64,000 nt of DNA from Eggerthella sp. (GTDB lineage Bacteria; Actinomycetota; Coriobacteriia; Coriobacteriales; Eggerthellaceae): contig JAUNWY010000003.1 of assembly GCA_030540085.1 (NCBI GenBank), positions 1-64,000 on the forward strand, given 5' to 3'. Shown here piece by piece: positions 1-7,918 of this stretch (its first letter is position 1; every line of letters begins with the position of its first letter). Below the pieces are notes generated by a model. The model worked only from the letters and a program-made list of their open reading frames with translations. It was not told the DNA's origin and made no database searches. Made by a program: the position numbers and the translations under genes.

Positions 1-207
1 TGCGGACGATGCGCCACGCTCCTGACCTGCTGGTTTGTTCTGCACGCGTTCGTGCATGAACGAAGCCGTTGGGTCGTGCTGGCTATATAACTCGCGTTCG
101 CGCTCAAGCTCGTCACGTGCGCTGGGCACGGAAGTGCGGGGCGTGGTGGAGCGGCGGGTTGGTTGGCGACGCGCCGGTCGGCGCGGTGGTTCGTTTGAAT
201 TGGTCAT
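1..207 (-). CDS. Partial hypothetical protein running off the left edge
   Basis: An open frame of 69 codons with no stop begins at an ATG at 207 and continues past base 1. The residues seen start MTNSNEPPRRPARRQPTRRS and are rich in Pro, Arg, Ser and Thr, followed by a charged stretch around DELERERELYSQHD. This looks like a disordered, basic N-terminus. A GGGAG lies about 12 bases before the start, and a TACAAT -10-like hexamer lies further upstream. I do not recognise the family; the informative part is outside the window. Codon use fits the neighbouring genes, so I take it as a real gene start. Confidence 0.55.
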   Translation of the reverse strand, partial: MTNSNEPPRRPARRQPTRRSTTPRTSVPSARDELERERELYSQHDPTASFMHERVQNKPAGQERGASSA

Positions 208-389
208 ATGTATTCTAAAACTCCCTAAAATCCAATCTCTTTATTGTACTCGGCTTGGTTGCGGGTGAGGGCTTTATACACAATTGTTAGATGCTGGTTA
301 TGCAAGTTCTTTATTACTTGCCGGCGGGGGTGCCAGTGAACGCGGCTGCTTGCCTATGGGCGGCAGAACAGGGCGCGGGCGCCTGGCGA

Positions 390-471
390 TGGCAAGATTT
401 CGCCGTAGTGCGTTCATGGGCGGCCGTCCGTGGCAATATTCTCGCGCGATGCGTTCCCGGGCGGCCATCCG
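390..471. repeat. Two 41-bp satellite units beside family B copy 1
   Basis: Units begin at 390 and 431 with TGGCAA and carry a CG-rich middle and an ATGCGTTCC-like end, followed by a spacer of about 15 bases containing GGGCGGCC. The next repeat of the same unit, at 472, is the first segment of the 241-bp element, so the satellite is in phase with the element. Confidence 0.75.
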
Positions 472-712
472 TGGCAATTTTCTCGCCTCATGCATTCCTG
501 AAGGGGCCTCGGACGGGAAAAGCGCCCCTCCCTGGCAACATATCGCCGCTATGCATCCAAAATGAGCTGGCTTTGGCAAGATTCGCGCGTCATGTATCCG
601 AAAAGCCCCGCAAACCGCCTTTCGGGGATGCATAGCGCGCAGATCTTGCCAGGGAGGGGCCCTTTTCGCTGCACGGACCCCTCGAATCATGCATACCGCG
701 CAGATCTTGCCA
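472..712 (+). repeat. Family B long-inverted-repeat element, copy 1 (241 bp)
   Basis: The element is built from a 26-bp unit of the form TGGCAA-N3-8-CGCGC-ATGCATCC. Three units lie in forward orientation (472, about 533 and about 573) and two in reverse (about 628 and 687), ending TTGCCA at 712. The spacer with AAAAGCGCCCCTCCC between the first two forward units recurs, reverse complemented, between the two reverse units, giving inverted arms of roughly 85 bases around a short centre. Homologous copies are at 5068, 16566 and 19813. The frames inside are not conserved as protein. Confidence 0.8.
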
Positions 713-1153
713 TCCGTTGCCGTCGAACAGCGCGAGCGATCGCGAGCACGGCGCTGCCCTTATGGCGCGGCAGCCTGCCTAGGGACGGCAGAACAGGGCG
801 CGGGCGGCTTCTTGTCGGGCGGGGTGGCGCTGCCGAAGGAGTGCGTGGCGTTGTGGGGTGTCGAGCGCTGATGGAAAAGCCGGCATCGGCGAAGCGCCGC
901 TTGTGGGTCTCTGACGCCGATAGACTCGCCGAATCTCGAAAACTGGCATTCGCGGGGAGGGCTCAGGGTGGGGCGGCGGCAAGGAGACGCCGATCAAGCG
1001 GCCCCGCCGAGCGAGGGCTGCTCGCTGCCCGTGCAAAAGGTTGTTTCGGCTCCGCACAGGCTATGCCGCCAACTTCTAAGACGCGCCGTTCGCGCGCTCG
1101 GAGCCTCCAGCTTTCCGCTCGATGAAAAAGTTAGCCCGTTGGTACTTTTTGCA
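713..1153. other. Non-coding GC-rich stretch
   Basis: Apart from the right-hand direct repeat at 776-806, I see no gene, RNA or clear signal here. The open frames present are GC-rich noise and read through the repeats. Confidence 0.5.
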
Positions 1154-1181
1154 TTGACAATACCCCCTAGGGGTATATAGT
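1154..1181 (+). promoter_or_regulatory. csoR promoter with an embedded CsoR-type operator
   Basis: TTGACA at 1154-1159 and TATAGT at 1176-1181 are separated by 16 bases, and the spacer is filled by ATACCCCCTAGGGGTAT (1160-1176), a near-perfect palindrome around CCCCTAGGGG. Known CsoR operators are G/C-tract pseudopalindromes of this type (TACCC...GGGTA). Repressor bound here would cover the promoter, so the gene downstream is very probably autoregulated by copper. Confidence 0.85.
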
Positions 1182-1244
1182 TGCAGCGTAAAACAAAGAA
1201 GGAGTAAACAAGATTTCCCAGTCTTACCAGCGAAAAGGGTCACT

Positions 1245-1595
1245 ATGAGCGAAGAATTGCCCAAAGCGTGCTGCTCGGGAAAAGCGGAAGCGCCAAAACG
1301 TACATGCGCGTGCCGTCATAAAGCGACGGAACGCAGCGCCGAATTCCAAAGCGAATTGCAAAAGCGTCTGAACCGCGCCATCGGTCAGCTGAATGGCGTG
1401 AAAAGCATGATCGAGGACAACCGCTATTGCGGTGATGTTCTCATTCAACTTTCCGCTGCGGAACGCGCCGTGCATACCGTGTCGGAAATGCTGCTGCGCG
1501 ACCACCTGGAAACGTGTGTAACCGAACGCGTACGCGAAGGCGACACCGAAGTAATCGACGAGGCAATGCAGCTCATCAAGCGCTTCGCCCGCTAA
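1245..1595 (+). CDS. csoR: CsoR-family copper-sensing repressor
   Basis: A 116-residue DUF156-family protein. These all-helical dimers or tetramers bind Cu(I) and then release DNA. The Cys-His-Cys metal set of CsoR is present: Cys62 (NRYCGD), His87 and Cys91 (RDHLETC). The N-terminus (residues 1-25) is longer than in most CsoR proteins and holds four extra cysteines (CC at 9-10, C21, C23), which could bind additional metal. The start has a modest GGG-type RBS. The operator-bearing promoter lies about 65 bases upstream, and the copper ATPase copA follows after 438 bases, which supports copper rather than nickel or formaldehyde sensing. Confidence 0.93.
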   Translation: MSEELPKACCSGKAEAPKRTCACRHKATERSAEFQSELQKRLNRAIGQLNGVKSMIEDNRYCGDVLIQLSAAERAVHTVSEMLLRDHLETCVTERVREGDTEVIDEAMQLIKRFAR

Positions 1596-2033
1596 AGGTG
1601 GGTTTGCTCGGCTGTTTCCTGCCGCAGCCTGCCAAGCCGGGGTTCGCGTGGTCCGACTGTCGCCAGTTTGGCTGGTGCCCGACTGGATGCCGGCCGCCCT
1701 TCGTTCGATCGCTCAAGCAATGTCTGCCCGCTAGCCCAGTTGGCATTCCGCCTGCGGTTTCCCGCACCCTGTCCAATTGGCGTCCGTGGGGTTCCCGGCT
1801 GCAGCCAGTGTGGTTGGCAGCTTGCCACTCGACGGGGCGTTTGTCGGTCGTTCGACGGCTTGCTTGCCTGGCGTCCCCCCCCTGTGGGTTCGTCGTTCCA
1901 CCCCGACGCTCGTCGCAGCCTGCCCGCCAAAAGCTCGGTTAAGCGCTGACCGCCTTTCGTCCAATCGATGTCCGACCGCCCGCTGGGCGCCCCCCGACCC
2001 CCCCAATCACGAAACTCCAAGAGGAGATACATC
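1596..2033. other. csoR-copA intergenic region
   Basis: These 438 bases are GC-rich, with several loosely repeated words (CAGCCTGCC, TTGGCAGCTTGCC) but no conserved frame. I find no clear promoter or terminator, so it is open whether copA is co-transcribed with csoR. A strong AGGAG RBS for copA lies at about 2021-2025. Confidence 0.5.
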
Positions 2034-4940
2034 ATGAAGATATCTTTCAACATCCAAGGAATGACATGCGCTGCCTGCTCGGCGCGCGTCGAGAAAGCCA
2101 CCAGCGCGGTTCCTGGCGTGGCGAGTGTTGCCGTGAATCTGTTGAAGAATTCAATGGAAGTGCAGCTTGCCGCCGACGCCAATGCCGCCGAAGTTACAGC
2201 CGCCATTGAGGCAGCCGTGAAGAAGGCGGGCTACGGTGCCAGCCCCAAAGGTCAGGCAGGCGCATCTGCTGGGTCAGGCGTGGCTGCCGCTGTGGGCTCA
2301 GGCGCCGCTGCGGATGATCCGAATGCCACCGCCGAAGCCGAGCAGAAGAGCATGCTGTATCGCCTGATTGCCTCGCTCGTGTTTACGGTGCCACTGTTCT
2401 ATATCTCTATGGGCGACATGTTCGGCTGGCCGTTGCCTGGCGTGCTCACTGGCATGGAAAACATGATGGTGTATGGACTTACTCTGTTTGTGTTGCTCGT
2501 GCCCGTCATTTTCATCAACTTCAAGTTCTTCCGCGTGGGTTTTCGCTCCTTAGTGAACCGCGCCCCTAACATGGATTCGCTCATTGCCTTGGGTTCGGGC
2601 GCCGCTACGGTCTACGGCGTATATGCGCTGTTCAACATGGCATTTTTCATGGGTCATTCCGACATGGAGGCCGCTCATCATTTCGCTATGAACCTCTACT
2701 TCGAATCGGCTGCCATGATCCTGACGCTCATCACGCTGGGCAAGTATCTAGAAGCGCGCGCGAAGGGCAAAACCACTAGCTCGCTTTCGAAACTCATGGA
2801 CCTTTCGCCCAAAATGGCAACGCGTGTGGAAGACGGTGTTGAGGTGCAGGTTCCTGCCGCAAGCGTGCGCGTTGAGGATGTGCTCATGGTGCGTACGGGC
2901 GAATCGGTGCCGGTCGACGGCGTGGTGCTGGAGGGCGAAGGATCGGTCGACGAATCCGTTATTACGGGCGAGCCTCTGCCGAAGAGCGTGCACGCTGGCA
3001 GCGCGGTGACGGGCGCCACCGTGAACACGGCGGGCTGGTTCACGATGCGTGCCGAACGCGTGGGCGAGGAAACCGTGCTCGCGGGTATCATTCGCCTGGT
3101 CGACGAAGCTACCAGTTCCAAAGCGCCCATCGAAAAGATGGCCGACAAAATCAGTGGCGTGTTCGTGCCCGTGGTTATCGCTATCGCGGTGGTGGTGTTC
3201 GCGGTGTGGCTCGCCGTGGGGGCGGAGCTTTCCGTGGCCCTTACCTACGCGATTTCTGTGCTGGTAATTTCGTGTCCCTGTGCGCTGGGGCTGGCAACGC
3301 CTACTGCCATCATGGTGGGCACGGGCCGCGGTGCCGCGAACGGCATTCTGGTGAAATCGGCCGAGGCGCTGGAAACGGCGCGCGGCGTGAAGACGGTGGT
3401 GCTGGATAAAACGGGCACCATCACCAAGGGCGCCCCGCAGGTGACTGACGTTTTGCCGGCAGAGGGCGTGCGGGCCGAAGAGCTGCTGCGGCTTGCCTAT
3501 GCGCTCGAAAAACCTTCCGAGCATCCGTTGGCTCGCGCGATGGTGCTGTATGCGGCTGGTGGCATCGGAGCTGATGCGGTAAAAGAGTCTGCTGAGCTGG
3601 TTTCCGGGTTCAAACAGGTTCCTGGCCAGGGCGTTTCTGCCTGCGTTTCGGGTGCGGCGTGCCATGCGGGCAATGCGCGCATGATGGCCGAGTGCGGCAT
3701 TGCGGTGGACGCTTCGCAAGCTGAAGGGCTTGCCGACGGGGGCAAAACCGTTACCTATTTTGCCCGCGAAGGGAAGTTGGTAGGCGTTATCGCGGTGGCA
3801 GATGTGCCGAAGGCAACCAGCGCTGCCGCCATTGCGCAGTTGCGGGCGATGGGCATTCGCACGGTAATGCTTACGGGCGATGCCGAGCGAACCGCTCTTG
3901 CGGTGCAGCGTCAGGTGGGCACCGACGAAGTTATTGCCGGCGTGCTGCCCGCCGAAAAAGAGCGCATTGTGCGTCAGCTTTCGGCGAAGGCTCCCGTTGC
4001 TATGGTGGGCGACGGCATCAACGATGCCCCGGCGTTGGCCCGCGCGGATGTGGGCATTGCCATTGGCGCGGGTACCGATATTGCGCTTTCGAGTGCCGAT
4101 ATCGTGCTGATGCATAGCGACTTGGCCGACGTGCCAGCGGCCCTTGATCTTTCGCGCGCCACCATGCGCAACATCAAGCAGAACCTGTTCTGGGCTCTGT
4201 TCTACAACGCCATCTGCATCCCCGTGGCGGCGGGCGCGTTTGCGTGGGCGGGCTTCAGCCTGAATCCGATGATCGCGGCGGCGGCCATGAGCGTAAGTTC
4301 GGTGTGTGTGGTGACCAACGCCTTGCGCTTGCGCGGCTGGAAGCCGCAGCGCCCGTTGGCGCAAACGGGTGCTGGTGCCGCGGCCGTTGCGGCTGCGGAC
4401 GACGGAGCCGCAAGCGGAGCGGCGGCAAGCGCTGATGCCGCTGGCGAGGCAGCGAGCGGCCCAGCCTCGGACGGTGGAGCTGCAGCTAGCAAGATGGCCG
4501 CCGGAGCAGCAACCGACGCAGCTCCTGCCAGTGGGATGCTTGCTGCCGGCGCTGTGGCCACCGCGACCCCCGCCGACAAAGCACATGCCCTTGGCGCTGC
4601 GGAGGGCAAGGCAGCGAACAGCCCAACCTCAGCCAACGAAGTTGCCGGTGGCGTTTCTCCAAGCGGTGGGGTGCCGTCGAACCTGAGCGCGAACGCATTC
4701 GCTGCAAATTCGCGTCCCTTCGCATCCAGCGAAAGACACTTGCGCGTCGAAGGCATGAAATGCCATAAATGCGCAGGTCGTGTGCGTGGAGCGTTGGAGG
4801 CGGTACCTGGCGTGCAAAGCGCCGAAGTCGACCTCGAAGGCAAGCAGGCCACGGTGCATCTTAGCGATTCCGTGCCCAACGAAATGCTCGTCGGAGCCGT
4901 GATCGAAAAGGGTTTCGAAGCAGAAATGCTGCTGCGCTAG
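2034..4940 (+). CDS. copA: Copper-exporting P1B-type ATPase with N- and C-terminal HMA domains
   Basis: A 968-residue inner-membrane Cu(I) pump. Landmarks: N-terminal HMA domain with MTCAAC (Cys12, Cys15); actuator TGE at 311-313; transmembrane CPC at 414-416, which marks a Cu(I) transporter; phosphorylated Asp458 in DKTGT; SEHPLA for the nucleotide-binding domain; GDGIND around Asp660. ATG 2034 is chosen because AGGAG precedes it; the frame is open further upstream. Unusually, after the last membrane helices there is a linker of about 130 residues rich in Ala, Gly and Ser (from about 770), and then a second HMA domain with GMKCHKC (Cys910, Cys913). Most CopA proteins carry their HMA domains only at the N-terminus. 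Codon use in the linker matches the rest, and no stop interrupts the frame. Confidence 0.95.
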   Translation: MKISFNIQGMTCAACSARVEKATSAVPGVASVAVNLLKNSMEVQLAADANAAEVTAAIEAAVKKAGYGASPKGQAGASAGSGVAAAVGSGAAADDPNATAEAEQKSMLYRLIASLVFTVPLFYISMGDMFGWPLPGVLTGMENMMVYGLTLFVLLVPVIFINFKFFRVGFRSLVNRAPNMDSLIALGSGAATVYGVYALFNMAFFMGHSDMEAAHHFAMNLYFESAAMILTLITLGKYLEARAKGKTTSSLSKLMDLSPKMATRVEDGVEVQVPAASVRVEDVLMVRTGESVPVDGVVLEGEGSVDESVITGEPLPKSVHAGSAVTGATVNTAGWFTMRAERVGEETVLAGIIRLVDEATSSKAPIEKMADKISGVFVPVVIAIAVVVFAVWLAVGAELSVALTYAISVLVISCPCALGLATPTAIMVGTGRGAANGILVKSAEALETARGVKTVVLDKTGTITKGAPQVTDVLPAEGVRAEELLRLAYALEKPSEHPLARAMVLYAAGGIGADAVKESAELVSGFKQVPGQGVSACVSGAACHAGNARMMAECGIAVDASQAEGLADGGKTVTYFAREGKLVGVIAVADVPKATSAAAIAQLRAMGIRTVMLTGDAERTALAVQRQVGTDEVIAGVLPAEKERIVRQLSAKAPVAMVGDGINDAPALARADVGIAIGAGTDIALSSADIVLMHSDLADVPAALDLSRATMRNIKQNLFWALFYNAICIPVAAGAFAWAGFSLNPMIAAAAMSVSSVCVVTNALRLRGWKPQRPLAQTGAGAAAVAAADDGAASGAAASADAAGEAASGPASDGGAAASKMAAGAATDAAPASGMLAAGAVATATPADKAHALGAAEGKAANSPTSANEVAGGVSPSGGVPSNLSANAFAANSRPFASSERHLRVEGMKCHKCAGRVRGALEAVPGVQSAEVDLEGKQATVHLSDSVPNEMLVGAVIEKGFEAEMLLR

Positions 4941-5003
4941 CCGAGCCGAGGGTGCCCGCCAATTGGGAGACATTTCAGTTCAGGAAGGGCAGGGGGTATC
5001 CTT

Positions 5004-5035
5004 TTCAGAGAATGCTGCGAATGGCGTTCTCTGAA
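5004..5035 (+). terminator. Hairpin downstream of copA
   Basis: TTCAGAGAA at 5004-5012 pairs with TTCTCTGAA at 5027-5035 across a 14-base loop. There is no T-run, so it is at best a weak or factor-assisted terminator of copA. Confidence 0.4.
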
Positions 5036-5067
5036 TTCCTCACGTGAAAGAGCCGGACATCAAGTTG

Positions 5068-5319
5068 TGGCAAGAAACGGCTCTTGTGCATTCCCAAAGG
5101 GGGCTCGGACAGCAAAAGGGCCTCTCCATGGCAAGATATCGCTGAAATGTATGCTCAAACGGCTTGTTTTTGGCAAGATAGGCGGCTTATGTATGTTTTA
5201 AGCCGTGAAAAGCAGTGAAAAACAGTGTTGGGGAATACATCTCGCGAATTTCTTGCCCGGAAGAGGCCCTTTTGCCGTCCGAGCCCCCTTTGAGAATACA
5301 TTTGAGCGATATCTTGCCA
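5068..5319 (+). repeat. Family B element, copy 2 (diverged, 252 bp)
   Basis: The same order of segments as copy 1, but more diverged: TGGCAA at 5068, then a spacer with GCAAAAGGGCCTCTCC, TGGCAAGATATCG, a short spacer, TGGCAAGATAGGCGG, a central spacer, and two reverse units ending CTTGCC and TTGCCA (5319). No 41-bp satellite is recognisable on its left, unlike the other three copies. The flanking 4941-5067 is otherwise empty apart from the hairpin at 5004. Confidence 0.7.
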
Positions 5320-5487
5320 TGATCTCTGGCTGTCCATGCGTGCGTGCGAAAAACGCCCGTTTCGCTCCATGTTCCACCTGGCGTCTTGCTTGGGACTCCT
5401 GTCGAGAGCCTCCGTTCGGCGTCCTGTCTGGAACCCTCCCAAACACGGAAGCGCCCCGTGTCGAACATAGCGTTTCTTGCCAGAAAA

Positions 5488-5525
5488 CAGCGCCCCATTT
5501 CCTGTGTTCAGGAAATGGGGCGCTG
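5488..5525. repeat. Perfect 17-bp stem hairpin in non-coding DNA
   Basis: CAGCGCCCCATTTCCTG (5488-5504) is the exact reverse complement of 5509-5525, with a TGTT loop. No T-run follows on the plus strand, and the nearest gene ends are more than 400 bases away, so a terminator role is uncertain. Confidence 0.7.
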
Positions 5526-5945
5526 TTCGCAACGGCATGGAGCCCTTATCTGTTGCAGACCCCTTGCGTTCTGGGCTGCTTTGTCGGCTTAAGCACGCCC
5601 GGGACTCTGGCGTGCAGGTTCCGGGCGTGCCCTTGGTTGCTTGCCAGGCAATGTCAGTGATGCGCGTTGGCTCCGGGTGCGTCGGGGGGGTCGCGTGGCC
5701 ATCGGCAAGGCTCAACTACCGCGCAGTCAGTCCCTGGCGCGTTGGGGACGGTTCAACCATGGCGAATCAAGTAGGCGCAGCCGCCCCCTGGCGTGCCGGG
5801 GGCGTTCCCGGCAACAATGCCAGCACCAAGCCGACCCCAGGCGCATCGGTGCGGTTGGGTGCACCGCCACCGTGCCCCCTACCTCAACCGCGCCAGACAG
5901 GCTTCGCGCCCCTCTCGCCAGAGCAAGAGCGTCGGCGCGTGAGAG
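5526..5945. other. GC-rich stretch without a recognised feature
   Basis: These 420 bases contain loosely repeated CCCTGGCGYGY-GGGG words (about 5730-5810) and no conserved frame. I see nothing else in it. Confidence 0.45.
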
Positions 5946-6602
5946 CTATTCGCCCTTTTCCGCCCTGGCCTTGCGGGCCTTTTCCATGATTTGCGTTGGC
6001 GAATCGAAGTCGTCGGTGCTGGCGCTGCCGGGCGCTACCCATTCGTCGAGATGCTTAACCACCATGCCGATGTTCTCTACGTAGGCGTAGATCTCGAACT
6101 CGCGCTTGCAGCGGAAGGTGCACTGCACGCAGGGGTTCTTGTCGCAGTAGGCGAATGCGTCTTCATCTGCCAGAGCAAACACCACAGGAGGCCACTTCTT
6201 GGGAGTGACGTACTTGTACTGCATGCCCGTGAACGTCTTGAGTCCAAACCAGCGGGGTTTGCACGTGGAATCGATGGAACGCCAGTTCACGTTGATGCAG
6301 TTGTTGTTCATGCCGCCAAGAATTTGATAGGTTAGCTTGAAACGGTCTTCGACGTCGGCTGCATCTACGAGTTCGATGCGATCCATAGGCTTGCCGCAGC
6401 AGTTCGGCTTGAAATCGACATGGGCGTATGGCGGTTCGAACAGAAGCGAACGCTCGCCATCGTTGGTGAAGGTGATTTCGACGTTGCCGTCGATGCCGGC
6501 AAGAATGGCGCCGCATTCGCTGCAGCGATAGTAGGGAAGGTGCGCTGAGCTGACGCGCGGCTTCCAGGTTGCGTGGGTTCGGGTCGGGCTAAATTCTGCC
6601 AT
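5946..6602 (-). CDS. Desulforedoxin-like metal-site protein of unknown function
   Basis: 218 residues, ATG at 6602 chosen because AAGGGGG precedes it by about 5 bases. Residues 30-75 contain RCSECG and NCCGKPM, the spacing of the rubredoxin-like iron or zinc knuckle seen at the N-terminus of desulfoferrodoxin. A second Cys cluster (CDKNPCVQCTFRC) lies in the C-terminal third. The superoxide-reductase His/Cys centre is not apparent, so I do not call it a desulfoferrodoxin. No signal peptide or membrane segment is seen. It is divergent from the enoyl-CoA hydratase at 6740, sharing the 137-base gap. A redox or metal-sensing role in that pathway is only a guess. Confidence 0.75.
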   Translation of the reverse strand: MAEFSPTRTHATWKPRVSSAHLPYYRCSECGAILAGIDGNVEITFTNDGERSLLFEPPYAHVDFKPNCCGKPMDRIELVDAADVEDRFKLTYQILGGMNNNCINVNWRSIDSTCKPRWFGLKTFTGMQYKYVTPKKWPPVVFALADEDAFAYCDKNPCVQCTFRCKREFEIYAYVENIGMVVKHLDEWVAPGSASTDDFDSPTQIMEKARKARAEKGE

Positions 6603-6664
6603 TGTTCCCCCTTCTTTCGGCAGTATGAGCCAGTAAATACGAAGTTGAAAGCCCCTTGCTGTCC

Positions 6665-6694
6665 TTGACAAGGGACGCTTTGAAAAACTACGAT
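6665..6694 (+). promoter_or_regulatory. Promoter of the enoyl-CoA hydratase gene
   Basis: TTGACA (6665-6670) and TACGAT (6689-6694) are separated by 18 bases, about 45 bases before the start codon. Confidence 0.65.
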
Positions 6695-6739
6695 TTATCT
6701 ATCTTATACGAGATTTCCAATATGGAAGGGGAAGTGCGC

Positions 6740-7615
6740 ATGAGCGTATATCAGGAGGCATACAAGTTGCCCGAATTCAAGTATGAGTATGAGCGCCTCA
6801 AGGTTGACGTCCGTGGCCCGATCCACGTTGTTTCCTTCGACGATGCTGCTAACTTGAATGCAATGTCTTACCAGCAGATGGCCGACTTCAACGACTATCT
6901 GAAGAAGGTCCGTATGGACCCCGAGTGCCGCGTAATCGTTCTCACCGGCGAGGGCAAGTCCTTCTGCGCAGGCTTCAACCTGAACGAGCTCAACTTCGAG
7001 CCCCCTGCAGACATGGGCCGCGCTCAGCGCGATCACTGCATCATGCAGACCATCTGCTCCGACCAGGCTGTTAACATGCGCAACGCTATGCAGCCCATCA
7101 TCGGTGCTCTCAAGGGCCATGCAGTAGGCGGCGGCCTCTCCCTGGCTTGCGCTTGCGACCTGCGCGTTTGCGGCGAGTCCTTCAAGATGCAGGCAGGCTA
7201 CCTGAACATTGGCCTTACCGGTACCGACATGTCCGGTTCTTACTACCTCCCCCGCATCGTGGGCTATGCTCGCGCTGCTGAGGCTCTGATGACTGCTCGC
7301 CGCATCGGCGCAGAAGAGCTGAAGGAATGGGGCTTCGCCAACAAGGTTGTTGCTGACGAGGATGTTGTAGAAGAGGCCGTAAAGATGGCAGAGGCCATGG
7401 TTAAGAACTCTGCTCCTCTGGGTCTTCGCCTTACCAAGGAATCCCTGCAGGTTTCCCTCGACAACTCCTTCGAGTCTCAGATCAAGATGGAGAACCGTAA
7501 CCAGGTTCTGGCTTCTCAGACTGAGGACAACCGTCGTGGCGTTCGCAAGATGAATCCGAAACTGCGCGACGAGGTTAAGGCTCATCCCGAGAACTTCGCC
7601 TTCTCCAACATGTAA
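6740..7615 (+). CDS. Enoyl-CoA hydratase/isomerase (crotonase) family protein
   Basis: 291 residues. The start at 6740 has GGAAGGGG about 8 bases upstream; an in-frame ATG at 6722 has no RBS. Crotonase-fold features are clear: the first oxyanion-hole strand GKSFCAGFNL and the second GHAVGGGLSLACACDLR. A Gly sits where many hydratases have a catalytic Glu, so the exact reaction (hydration, isomerisation or another CoA-ester reaction) cannot be assigned. Codon use is strongly biased to a small set, like the ribosomal and glycolytic genes here, which suggests high expression. A strong terminator follows. The AMP-forming ligase at 17.5 kb could supply CoA esters, but it is not linked to this gene. 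Confidence 0.9.
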   Translation: MSVYQEAYKLPEFKYEYERLKVDVRGPIHVVSFDDAANLNAMSYQQMADFNDYLKKVRMDPECRVIVLTGEGKSFCAGFNLNELNFEPPADMGRAQRDHCIMQTICSDQAVNMRNAMQPIIGALKGHAVGGGLSLACACDLRVCGESFKMQAGYLNIGLTGTDMSGSYYLPRIVGYARAAEALMTARRIGAEELKEWGFANKVVADEDVVEEAVKMAEAMVKNSAPLGLRLTKESLQVSLDNSFESQIKMENRNQVLASQTEDNRRGVRKMNPKLRDEVKAHPENFAFSNM

Positions 7616-7671
7616 GTTTTCTTCCGAAGGTGCTGCTATAGAAGCGGTGCTGAACGAAAGATTGCTAACAG

Positions 7672-7702
7672 AGCGGCACCCAATCGGGTGCCGCTCTTTT
7701 GT
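7672..7702 (+). terminator. Rho-independent terminator
   Basis: AGCGGCACCC and GGGTGCCGCT form a 10-bp perfect stem with an AATC loop followed by CTTTTGTTT. It ends the enoyl-CoA hydratase transcript. Confidence 0.9.
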
Positions 7703-7735
7703 TTGGGGAGGCGTGGCGGCGCCCACGGGAGCCGC

Positions 7736-7840
7736 CACGCTGTACAGTACGCGCCGCCCGCCCATGGCACCACGCTGTACGGTGCGCGCCGCCCGTCCAC
7801 GACATCACGCTGCGCAGTATAAGGTTGCCGCTCACGGGAG
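7736..7840. repeat. Three 35-bp tandem repeats
   Basis: Units begin at 7736, 7771 and 7806 with CACGCTGYRC; the first two are very similar (GCGCGCCGCCCG core) and the third is degraded. No gene is visible. Confidence 0.65.
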
Positions 7841-7918
7841 CCGCCGCGAAACTGATCACGATGCTACGCTGGGTCCGCCCTGGCCAAATCGTCATCCCAA
7901 AGCTGCTCCGAGACTCCA

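Larger units (their letters stand above)
351..806. repeat. Repeat island 1 bounded by a direct repeat
   Basis: A near-identical stretch of about 30 bases (core CGGCAGAACAGGGCGCGGGC) occurs at 351-380 and again at 776-806. Between them lie two 41-bp satellite units and a family B element. The bases following the element (about 713-775) resemble, in inverted orientation, the bases beside the family B copy at 19.8 kb (shared GAACAGCGCGAGC and ATGGCGCGGCAGCCT), so the islands share more than the element itself. No credible gene lies here. Confidence 0.7.

Noticed and set aside
562-1125. Long plus-strand open frame in the first repeat island
   Set aside because: It runs through family B repeats and GC-rich sequence, has no RBS and no recognisable protein features.
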